A stretch of 64,000 bases of DNA from Paenibacillus sp. RC334 (lineage in GTDB: Bacteria > Bacillota > Bacilli > Paenibacillales > Paenibacillaceae). The position numbers and the translations under genes are program-made. Positions 1 to 7,063 of the stretch are shown here, in pieces. Position 1 is the first letter of the stretch; every line of letters begins with the position of its first letter. The notes below the pieces were generated by a model, which searched no databases, had not been told where the DNA came from, and worked only from the letters and a program-made list of their open reading frames with translations. The stretch spans positions 434,001 through 498,000 of the forward strand of contig NZ_CP125370.1 of NCBI RefSeq assembly GCF_030034735.1, given 5' to 3'.

Positions 1-357
1 GACGCCTCCGGCATCGTCGATGCCCTGCTGGGCACGGGCACACAAGGCCCGCCGCGCGAACCCTACGCCTCGCTGATTCGCGAGGCCAATGCCAGCGGCG
101 TGCCGCTTGTGTCGGTAGATGTGCCCAGCGGCCTCGATGCCGACACAGGTGCACTGTACGAGCCGTGCATTCGCGCACGCGTCACCGTATGCCTCGCCTG
201 CCTGAAGTGTGGGCTCGTCCAATACCCGGGCGCCGAGGCCGCAGGCGATGTAACGGTACGCTACATCGGCGTTCCGCCCGGGCTTGCCCGTGAGCGCGGC
301 GTACAGCTACGGCTCCTGACCGCGACATGCTGCGCGAAGCGCTGGGCGTGGACGTGA
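1..357 (+). CDS. nnrE: NAD(P)H-hydrate epimerase domain, 3' part, frameshifted
   Basis: Open from the window edge in frame 1. Residues such as DALLGTGTQGPPREPY, VDVPSGLDADTG and CLKCGLVQYPGAE are typical of the YjeF N-terminal (epimerase) domain, which repairs damaged NADHX/NADPHX by interconverting the hydrate epimers. In most bacteria this domain is fused to the dehydratase domain. Here the frame runs past the expected linker (LRLLT) into nonsense (ATCCAKRWAWT) and stops, while the dehydratase continues in the overlapping frame from about 327. Inserting one base near 325 would restore LLTADMLREAL. So this is either a true 1-base deletion or a sequencing error. The 5' end lies outside the window. 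Confidence 0.85.
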   Translation, partial: DASGIVDALLGTGTQGPPREPYASLIREANASGVPLVSVDVPSGLDADTGALYEPCIRARVTVCLACLKCGLVQYPGAEAAGDVTVRYIGVPPGLARERGVQLRLLTATCCAKRWAWT

Positions 358-1178
358 GCCGCAGCCGCGTGCCGGACGGGCACAAGGGCACCTACGGGCA
401 CGTTCTCGTCGCCGCGGGAAGCCTGCGCATGAGCGGCGCGGGCCTGCTGGCCGCACGTGCCGCCCTGCGCATCGGCAGCGGCCTAGTGACGTGGGCGGTG
501 CCCGAGGCGCTGCTGCCGCGACTCATCGGAGCCGCGCCGGAGCTGATGCTCGCTGCCGCAGCCGCAGGTGGAGACGGCGAGTGGAACGCCGGCTCCGCGG
601 ATGAGCTGCTTCAGCTCGCGCAGGCGCGCGATGTGCTGGCCGTCGGCCCCGGCCTCGGCCGCTTCGCGGGAGACACCGGCTGGCTGCGCCGCCTGTGGGA
701 AGAATACGGCGGCCCGCTCGTACTCGATGCGGACGCCCTGAACATCCTCGCTGCGGCGGGGCCAGAGCTTGAGGCTTGGAAGCCGAGAGGCGCGGCGGTT
801 GTACTGACGCCGCACCCCGGCGAGATGGCTCGTCTGCTGGGCCTATCGACGGCCGAGGTGCAGCGTGACCGCATCGCTCATGCCCGGCAGTATGCCCGGA
901 CACGCGGGGTCACGCTGGTGCTCAAGGGAGCGCGTACCGTCATTGCGTGCCCGGACGGTACGGTTTATGTCAACACGACAGGCCACGCCGGGATGGCGAC
1001 AGGCGGCGCGGGTGATGTGCTGACAGGGATCATCGCAGGCTTGCTGGCGCAGGGCTTGAACGCTTCACAGGCAGCAGCCTTTGGCGTGTACTTGCACGGC
1101 GCGGCTGGAGAAACAGCCGCGCGTCATCGCCAGCATGCCGCCTCGGTCATTGCGGGTGATATTATTGAAGCCCTATAG
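327..1178 (+). CDS. nnrD: ADP/ATP-dependent NAD(P)H-hydrate dehydratase domain
   Basis: 283 residues of the ribokinase-like YjeF C-terminal (NnrD) domain, which dehydrates S-NADHX with ADP or ATP. Visible signatures are HKGTYGHVLVAAGS near the start, VLTPHPGEMARLLG, VLKGARTVIACPDG and the GGAGDVLTGIIAGLL motif near the C-terminus. It starts in a different frame from the epimerase part and overlaps it by 31 bp with no clear ribosome site before ATG 327. It was probably the second half of a bifunctional protein. It may still be made by reinitiation; the sequence cannot tell. Confidence 0.85.
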   Translation: MLREALGVDVSRSRVPDGHKGTYGHVLVAAGSLRMSGAGLLAARAALRIGSGLVTWAVPEALLPRLIGAAPELMLAAAAAGGDGEWNAGSADELLQLAQARDVLAVGPGLGRFAGDTGWLRRLWEEYGGPLVLDADALNILAAAGPELEAWKPRGAAVVLTPHPGEMARLLGLSTAEVQRDRIAHARQYARTRGVTLVLKGARTVIACPDGTVYVNTTGHAGMATGGAGDVLTGIIAGLLAQGLNASQAAAFGVYLHGAAGETAARHRQHAASVIAGDIIEAL

Positions 1179-1671
1179 ACCATAACAGCAAGGGCAGGAG
1201 GAAGGCCAGGATGATCTGTACCCCAAATCCACTACTCAGCCGGGGTCTTCCCGCATAATGCCTTCCCCGATAATACAGTAATGTAATCACGGTACCCGCG
1301 ATGCCGTTGCTCCATGAGATGCCCGCTCCTTCAGGGGATATAAAAGAACCAAGCAGGAGGAAGATACTGAATCCTGCGGCAAGGTACAGGATGAGCCGCT
1401 CCGGCTTTCGCAGCCAGGGCAAGAGGTCGTGCAGCGCATCGGCGGCAAGAGCTGCCGGTAGGGCAAAACCATATGCCCACAGCTGCGCGGTCAGCTCACC
1501 GTTATTGCCTGCTATGGCTACAGGAATCCCCGTCATCGCCTCTGCTATATAGCAATAGGCCCATATCAGGCCAAACACCAGCCCTCCGCAAGCCAGTTTA
1601 TTCAGCGCATAACAACCCAGCTCCATCCGCCAAGGCATCTTGGGATTATATTCATTCCATGGATGTCTCAT
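1162..1671 (-). CDS. multi-pass membrane protein, unknown
   Basis: 169 residues with about four hydrophobic segments (around residues 25-45, 65-85, 92-112 and 145-167). No family was recognised. It runs against nnrD and its 3' end overlaps the last 17 bp of that gene, so the two transcripts converge. The start ATG at 1671 follows a GAGGAATC-like ribosome site on the minus strand. The C-terminus is very hydrophobic (LAFLLPLLLWSIGLQ). Confidence 0.7.
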   Translation of the reverse strand: MRHPWNEYNPKMPWRMELGCYALNKLACGGLVFGLIWAYCYIAEAMTGIPVAIAGNNGELTAQLWAYGFALPAALAADALHDLLPWLRKPERLILYLAAGFSIFLLLGSFISPEGAGISWSNGIAGTVITLLYYRGRHYAGRPRLSSGFGVQIILAFLLPLLLWSIGLQ

Positions 1672-1848
1672 GTTGCGATTCCTCCTTAGTACACTTCATT
1701 ACAATCAGTAATCTGCAACCAATCAAGGAATTTATTTTCAATTACACTCCGCTGACGCTTTATGGCATTTCATTTTACGTTAGCTGTGTATCATGGTCCT
1801 AAGAAATAATGACAGCGGATAGCCGCGTTACGGAGAGGCGGGGATTGC

Positions 1849-2685
1849 ATGATACAAGCGGTTATTTTTAATCTCGAAAGTACATTGTTGGACCCCGGAG
1901 GACGAGGCTTAATCCAGGGAATACGTGATATTTTCAGATGGAAGGGTGTTCAGGTAACCGAAGAACAGGCATCTTATGGGCGAGGATTACCGATCCGTGA
2001 TCATATTGCGAATGTGCTGGCACTTTCAGAGGTTCGGAAAAAATGGCTAGATTGCTTCGGTACGCATCCCGGGAGAACGGATATTGAGCATATTTATCTT
2101 GAGCTTGTGCCTGTTCTCCGTTCTTTGATCCAGGGAGCTGAGCCCACTTTCGGTATCGATAAAGCGCTGAATGAGCTGCAGGATCGGCGGATTCAGTCAG
2201 GCGCTACCGCATCTTGCCCGATGGAGATGCTGGGCAACGTTTTTACGCCTGCACAGTCCCCATATGCACTGGATTGCACAGTAGCTCCCTGTGAAGTTTC
2301 GCAAGGGCGTCCTTATCCATGGATGATCTATGAGATTGCACACCGCTTACAGGTTTTCCCGCTTAGCGATATTGTGAAAGTAGGAGATACGGCAGCTGAT
2401 ATGCAAGAGGGCAGGAATGCCGGTGTGTGGACAATAGGTGTGTTGAATCATAGCGAAGGTGCGCTGACCACGTCGCAAGCAACTAGCCGTGAATCCGACG
2501 ACAGAGTGGCTGAGGAACGGCGCAGACAGAGCGTATACGGATTAAAAAGGGCAGGAGCCCACATCGTCATGAACTCGGTCGCTGACTTGCCGCGTATTTT
2601 GCGTGAAATCGAAATGCTCCAGCATACGGGCGGCTATCCTTCCTATACAAAGCAAGTGAAAACAGCGTTAATGCCTCCATCGTGA
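1849..2685 (+). CDS. HAD-superfamily, phosphonoacetaldehyde hydrolase-like, likely inactive
   Basis: 278 residues aligning along its length with PhnX-type phosphonatases. The segments GRPYPWMIYEIAHRL, VKVGDTAADMQEGRNAG and VWTIGVLNHSEG are diagnostic. HAD motif I, which holds the nucleophilic Asp in active enzymes (DxxGTT), reads FNLEST here, so the nucleophile is Asn. The cap-domain Lys that forms the Schiff base in PhnX (K just before DH) is also absent: the matching stretch reads LPIRDHI. The protein therefore keeps the fold and the motif IV acidic residues but probably not phosphonatase chemistry. Start ATG 1849 is preceded by GAGAGGCGGGG. No other phosphonate genes are near. Confidence 0.75.
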   Translation: MIQAVIFNLESTLLDPGGRGLIQGIRDIFRWKGVQVTEEQASYGRGLPIRDHIANVLALSEVRKKWLDCFGTHPGRTDIEHIYLELVPVLRSLIQGAEPTFGIDKALNELQDRRIQSGATASCPMEMLGNVFTPAQSPYALDCTVAPCEVSQGRPYPWMIYEIAHRLQVFPLSDIVKVGDTAADMQEGRNAGVWTIGVLNHSEGALTTSQATSRESDDRVAEERRRQSVYGLKRAGAHIVMNSVADLPRILREIEMLQHTGGYPSYTKQVKTALMPPS

Positions 2686-2797
2686 GCAGCGTTGATACAC
2701 TGTGGAGCTATGGATTGGATTATACGGTTCTAGGGTATATGTATGCACCATATCGGACGAAAGTGAACTTCTCAGGTTCTGGGCATGCGACTATTTT

Positions 2798-2997
2798 AAA
2801 ATTGTCAGACAGGATCGTCAGATTGTGGGATACTTCGGACAACTCTCTTATTTTCATCAGCTTGGCGATGTTGGTCACGAGAGCTTCGTTATTTTGCTGC
2901 AAGGTGGATAAGGATGCGTTCTTGATGGAATGTTTGGTGGTCCATAAAATAAAGCCGCTGATGACAATCAAAGGGATAAGCAGAATGAACTAAAAAT
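2798..2997 (-). pseudogene. remnant of a membrane chemoreceptor-like N-terminus
   Basis: Read on the minus strand, this stretch encodes FILLIPLIVISGFILW, TTKHSIKNASLSTLQQ and NNEALVTNIAKLM: a transmembrane segment followed by a helical region typical of the N-terminus of methyl-accepting chemotaxis proteins. There is no in-frame ATG with a ribosome site, an in-frame stop lies just upstream, and the frame degenerates downstream. It is best read as a decayed fragment. The family call rests on pattern only. Confidence 0.4.
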
Positions 2998-3033
2998 GAA
3001 TAGATAATCATATATTTGATTGATTTTTTTATG

Positions 3034-3108
3034 CAAAAAAGCCTTAGCCCGTTTCTGTTGAACCCATCCCCAAAGGGCGAAGCTGGTTCATAGAACTGGG
3101 CCAAGGCC
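3034..3108 (-). terminator. intrinsic terminator of fabH
   Basis: On the minus strand GCCTTGGCCC pairs with GGGCTAAGGC and is followed by a run of six T. The long loop holds a second inverted repeat (GAACC/GGTTC), giving a branched structure. It lies 20 bp after the fabH stop. Confidence 0.7.
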
Positions 3109-3128
3109 TTTTCTGTTAAGTAGAGAAT

Positions 3129-4079
3129 TCATGCGATCTGAATGACTTGTACGCCCCATGCCAAACCCGCGCCGAATCCGACCAGCATCACAATATCACC
3201 GGCATGAATGCGCTGTTGTTCCATGGCTTCCGCAAGCGCAATGGGAATAGAAGCCGCTGACGTATTTCCGTAATTTTCGATATTCACAAAAAATTTATCC
3301 AGAGGAATATTCATCTTGCCAGCGGCACTCTCGATGATTCGAATATTGGCTTGATGTGGAATGATTAAAGCAATATCATCAATGCTTAATTTCAATGTTT
3401 CCAGAGCTTTAGTTAGCATAGATTCCACAATACGCACCCCAAACTTGAAAACCTCTCGACCTTGCATGGTGATGGGGCCTGTAACCGGGGATGTCAGCGC
3501 TTCTGCCCCACCTTCTTCCGAGCCTAACAAGGAGAAGCATGGGAAAGCACCAGGACGAGATTGAAGGACGACAGCGCCTGCCCCATCTCCAAACAGGACA
3601 GCAGTATTACGGTCCTGCCAATCTATGATTTTGGAGAACTTGTCTGCTCCAATCACCAGAGCGTTGTGGTAGGCGGCCGATTTCATCATGTCGCTGCTGA
3701 CCGAAAGGGCGTACACAAAACCGGAGCAGGCTGCCGATAAGTCGAATGCAGGTGCGCGGCTTCCGAGCTTTTGCTTGACCAGCATGGCTGTGGAGGGGAA
3801 GGCATAATCAGGAGTTGAAGTCGCCACAACAATGAGATCCACGTCTTCCGGGGATAATTGGGCACGGCTTAAAGCCTGGGTTGCAGCAACGACGGCAAGG
3901 TCAGAGGTGTCCGTGGATGCTTCTGCAATATATCGCTGACGGATGCCTGTTCGTTGGCTGATCCATTCATCGGATGTGTCCAGAGATGCGGCTAATTCCA
4001 AATTGGTTACCAGGGATGTCGGAACGTAGAATCCGGTACCTGTAATTGTAACCCCGTTCAGGTTGAGTGCTGATTGCAT
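3129..4079 (-). CDS. fabH: 3-oxoacyl-ACP synthase III (KAS III)
   Basis: 316 residues, the usual FabH length. It condenses acyl-CoA with malonyl-ACP to start type II fatty acid synthesis in the cytoplasm. The thiolase-fold triad is visible: Cys in DLSAACSGFVYAL (about residue 113), His in IIPHQANIRI (about 242) and Asn in ENYGNTSAAS (about 272). The C-terminal GFGAGLAWG loop is also present. ATG 4079 follows GGAGGGAAACATAA. It is divergent from the regulator gene at 4326, with a 246-bp intergenic region. No FapR-like box was evident between them. Confidence 0.95.
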   Translation of the reverse strand: MQSALNLNGVTITGTGFYVPTSLVTNLELAASLDTSDEWISQRTGIRQRYIAEASTDTSDLAVVAATQALSRAQLSPEDVDLIVVATSTPDYAFPSTAMLVKQKLGSRAPAFDLSAACSGFVYALSVSSDMMKSAAYHNALVIGADKFSKIIDWQDRNTAVLFGDGAGAVVLQSRPGAFPCFSLLGSEEGGAEALTSPVTGPITMQGREVFKFGVRIVESMLTKALETLKLSIDDIALIIPHQANIRIIESAAGKMNIPLDKFFVNIENYGNTSAASIPIALAEAMEQQRIHAGDIVMLVGFGAGLAWGVQVIQIA

Positions 4080-4233
4080 TTATGTTTCCCTCCAATGAAA
4101 TAATCACACAAAAGACCGTAAAGACCAAAAAAACCAAAAAACAGTATGGATAAAAATATAACACAGGCGAATGAAAAAGAAAATATGCAAAGAGCAGCTT
4201 GCTGTACGGAGGAATCTGGAGTGATCCTGCTGC

Positions 4234-4262
4234 TTGATTATATAGATATTCAGTGCTAAGAT
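4234..4262 (+). promoter_or_regulatory. sigma-A-type promoter of the winged-helix gene
   Basis: TTGATT at 4234-4239 and TAAGAT at 4257-4262 with a 17-bp spacer, about 64 bp before the GTG at 4326. Confidence 0.55.
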
Positions 4263-4325
4263 TTAGACACAAAAAACCCAAGAACCTATTCGCAGGGGAT
4301 ACACAGGGAGGTATACAACGCTACC

Positions 4326-5006
4326 GTGTCACTTACTAAACGTCGTCTGCAATTTCTGCATACATTAGTGGATTTGTATCAAAAAACGAATTTACCCATT
4401 CATTACGAAGCCTTGGCTAAATCATTAGGCGTTAGCAAATGGACGGCCTATGACATGCTGAAAGAAATTGAAAAGCTTGGTTTTATTACGCGCAGCTACG
4501 AGGTGAATGCCAAGGTAACCGGACGATCTCAGGTTGTATTTGTGCCTACAGATAAAGCTTCGGATTTGTTCAACCAGTCCCGGAATGAATTAGTGGATCT
4601 GGTGGATTGGAAAAAAACCGTCGAGAATATCTCGGGACTGCTCAAGGATTTGAACAACACAAGTCCCAATGAGGCGGTCCGAAAAATTTGGGCTGAAATT
4701 CCTGAAGCCAGTGTCAGAATCAATTTTTGCGCCTATATTATAGGGCTGCTTTTGATGTACTTGAAGAAGCTGGGAGGTAAAAGAGGTCCCTGGATTCAGC
4801 AGATTGTCCTCACAGCGCCAAGCAAGGAAATGGGCATGACCATGTTTGTTGGCAGTGTGTTGGGTATGGCCGTACAAACGATGAACGATGAACTGGGCCT
4901 TGAAATTACGGAGCTGGTTTCCCGTTTTCTGCAATCCATTTCGGATCTTTCTGACGAGGAAAAAGGGTTGCTTTCCGATTTTCTAAGCGAGGCTTTTCAT
5001 TTTTGA
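4326..5006 (+). CDS. winged helix-turn-helix transcriptional regulator
   Basis: 226 residues. The N-terminal 60 residues form a wHTH: PIHYEALAKSLGVSKWTAYD is the recognition unit and KLGFITRSYEV the wing. The rest is an all-helical domain of unknown ligand. GTG 4326 lies 14 nt after GGGAGG, longer than usual, so the start is less certain. It is divergent from fabH and upstream of a patatin-like gene, so a link to lipid metabolism is possible but is inference only. Confidence 0.75.
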   Translation: MSLTKRRLQFLHTLVDLYQKTNLPIHYEALAKSLGVSKWTAYDMLKEIEKLGFITRSYEVNAKVTGRSQVVFVPTDKASDLFNQSRNELVDLVDWKKTVENISGLLKDLNNTSPNEAVRKIWAEIPEASVRINFCAYIIGLLLMYLKKLGGKRGPWIQQIVLTAPSKEMGMTMFVGSVLGMAVQTMNDELGLEITELVSRFLQSISDLSDEEKGLLSDFLSEAFHF

Positions 5007-5118
5007 ATATAACAGGAATGAATCATTCGTGGGGAGAGGAAGCTGCCTCCTTACGTTTAGTTTTTGGGTCTTTTGTGTATGTACGCATACAGTAAATACA
5101 TGTAAAGGGGTTGCGCAT

Positions 5119-5925
5119 ATGCCGAAGGCAGGATTGGTTTTGGGTGGGGGAGCAGTCAAAGGACTTGCTCATTTGGGGGTACTGAGAGCGTTCGAAAGAC
5201 ACGGGATTCAGGTCGATTGTATCGTCGGTACGAGTATGGGCGGCATTGTTGGCGGACTTTATGCGGCGGGTGTTCCTGCGGATGCTCTTTTGGATTGTAT
5301 TAAAAAGACACCTAAATACCGTCTGTTGGATATCGGCATACGCCATCGTGGTTTAATTGCCGGTAACAGCATGAATACGGTGGTGAATGAGCTGCTGCAA
5401 CAGCATGGACAGCATACGCAGAAGATCGAGGATCTTCCTATCCGTTTTAAAGCTGTTTCTGTCGATTTACTGGAAGGCAAGCAATTCATTTTTGAACAAG
5501 GTGATTTGGTGACAGCACTGCGGGCTACGATGGCGTTTCCCGGCTTATTCGCTCCTGTGATGCATGAAGGCAAGATGCTGGTCAACGGAGGGGTATTAAA
5601 CAATTTGCCTGTAGAAGAGATGAGTCGGGAAGCAGATTGTTTAGTGATTGCTGTTGATGTGGCACGGGGACATGAAAAGAAGCCGCCGCGCAATATGGTG
5701 GAAGTTGTATACCGCTCTTACAGCTTGATGACCGCCGAGCGAAAGTATAATAGTCTCCGGCTTGCAGACGTTGTCATTCGCCCTGAAGTCGGACATATTG
5801 CGGCGTTTGATTTTACAAAATGGCCTGAATGTGTCGAGGCTGGCGAGGAAGCGGCCGAATGCATCATGGATGAGCTGAAGCTGCAAATAGCCAATCACGG
5901 ACAACCAGCACAGATGCATGTTTAG
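5119..5925 (+). CDS. patatin-like (RssA-type) protein
   Basis: 268 residues. The oxyanion loop LGGGAVKGLAHLG and nucleophile elbow GTSMGG are at the N-terminus, as in bacterial patatin-like lipid acyl hydrolases. The catalytic dyad Asp, normally in a DGG motif, is replaced: the sequence reads LVNGGVLNNLPV. Start ATG 5119 was chosen over an upstream in-frame start because AAAGGGG ends 8 nt before it and the family begins right at the oxyanion loop. It follows the regulator gene by about 110 bp. A cytoplasmic or peripheral membrane role is likely; activity is uncertain because of the Asn. Confidence 0.85.
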   Translation: MPKAGLVLGGGAVKGLAHLGVLRAFERHGIQVDCIVGTSMGGIVGGLYAAGVPADALLDCIKKTPKYRLLDIGIRHRGLIAGNSMNTVVNELLQQHGQHTQKIEDLPIRFKAVSVDLLEGKQFIFEQGDLVTALRATMAFPGLFAPVMHEGKMLVNGGVLNNLPVEEMSREADCLVIAVDVARGHEKKPPRNMVEVVYRSYSLMTAERKYNSLRLADVVIRPEVGHIAAFDFTKWPECVEAGEEAAECIMDELKLQIANHGQPAQMHV

Positions 5926-5939
5926 TAGGTAAAAGAAAA

Positions 5940-5977
5940 GAAGTGCCTCTAACCATAGATGGCCTGTGAGACACTTC
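5940..5977. terminator. bidirectional terminator between patatin gene and nrdB
   Basis: GAAGTG pairs with CACTTC, extended by CCTC/GAG with a bulge. It sits between converging genes, with A-rich sequence on the left and TTATTTTAT on the right. Confidence 0.6.
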
Positions 5978-6008
5978 CTTATTTTATACTTATGATCTAC
6001 AGCTATTC

Positions 6009-7040
6009 TTACAAATCGTCAAATCCGTTGTCGTCTCCGACCTTGCCGTAATTGCGCGATTTTGCTTCAAAAAAGTCTGTTTTTGTCGCGTTCAGCGCTT
6101 CATCCGAGAACGGCTTGATCCAAGGCATACAATTTACGTCTACTCCTTCGTAGGCTTTGTCCATACCGAGCAGTCTCAGGCGCATGTTCGCCATGTACTT
6201 GATATAATCGCCCAGCTCGTTCAAGTCGATGCCGCGAACCTCTTTGAGCGTGTAATGCGCCCAGTTTGTTTCCAGCTCCACTGCGCGGTCAATCATGCGG
6301 TAGACATAATCCGTATTTTCCTTCGTGTCCAGCTCAGGGAAATCAGACAGCAATTGCTTGAACACTTCGGCAAAAAAGTAGCAATGCTGATTTTCATCCC
6401 GCTGAATATACGAGATCATTTGGCTGGTCGACATCATCTTCTGGTCACGGGCCAGATTGTAGAAGAAAGCGAACGTACTATAGAAGAAAATGCCCTCCAG
6501 AATCAGGTCCGCCACCATCGCCTGGAAAAAGGTTTGCGGATTTTGCTCATCACGGAACTCCTGGTAAATGTCCGAGATGAATGTATTACGCTCCAGCAAT
6601 ACAGGATCATTTTTCCAGTATTCAAAAATTTCCTTCTGCTCCTGATCCGATACCAGAGAGGACAGCACGTAGGAGTAGGACTGGTTATGCACGACTTCCT
6701 GCTGCCCGATAATGGCCGACACAGCTTCCAGTGAGGAATCGGTAAAGTAGCGTTTTACATCCCCGACAAACATCGTTTGCATGGAATCCAGCACGGCCAG
6801 CAGGCCGATGTTGATTTTGAACGTGCGCTGTTCTTCGGCATCCAGTGTTGGGAATTGGGATGCGTCCTTGGACATCGGGATTTCATCCGGAATCCAGTGG
6901 TTGAGCAGCAGCACCTTGTACAGCTTGTACATATGCGGCATGCGAATATCGTTCCAATTCAGAATGCCGGAGTTTTCGCCTTCAATAATGCGGGTAGAGC
7001 GGTTAGGTGCTTCCGTGTTAAAAATCTTTTGTAACTGCAT
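6009..7040 (-). CDS. nrdB: class Ia ribonucleotide reductase small subunit
   Basis: 343 residues, the usual R2 length. It houses the diiron or dimetal-tyrosyl radical cofactor used by NrdA to make deoxyribonucleotides. Metal-ligand patterns are seen: E and ExxH in the helix with QQEVVHNQSYSY, then the later ENQHCYFF motif. It lies 23 bp downstream of nrdA in the same direction, so the two form an operon. ATG 7040 follows GAAGGAGAGAAT. Confidence 0.95.
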   Translation of the reverse strand: MQLQKIFNTEAPNRSTRIIEGENSGILNWNDIRMPHMYKLYKVLLLNHWIPDEIPMSKDASQFPTLDAEEQRTFKINIGLLAVLDSMQTMFVGDVKRYFTDSSLEAVSAIIGQQEVVHNQSYSYVLSSLVSDQEQKEIFEYWKNDPVLLERNTFISDIYQEFRDEQNPQTFFQAMVADLILEGIFFYSTFAFFYNLARDQKMMSTSQMISYIQRDENQHCYFFAEVFKQLLSDFPELDTKENTDYVYRMIDRAVELETNWAHYTLKEVRGIDLNELGDYIKYMANMRLRLLGMDKAYEGVDVNCMPWIKPFSDEALNATKTDFFEAKSRNYGKVGDDNGFDDL

Positions 7041-7063
7041 GGGAGATTCTCTCCTTCTTTATA

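Noticed and set aside
2682..2993. Forward open frame after the HAD gene
   Set aside because: Coding signal is on the other strand (chemoreceptor-like fragment); the forward product has no recognisable features.
4080..4325. FapR operator in the fabH upstream region
   Set aside because: No stretch close to the known TTAGTACC-type dyad was found on either strand.
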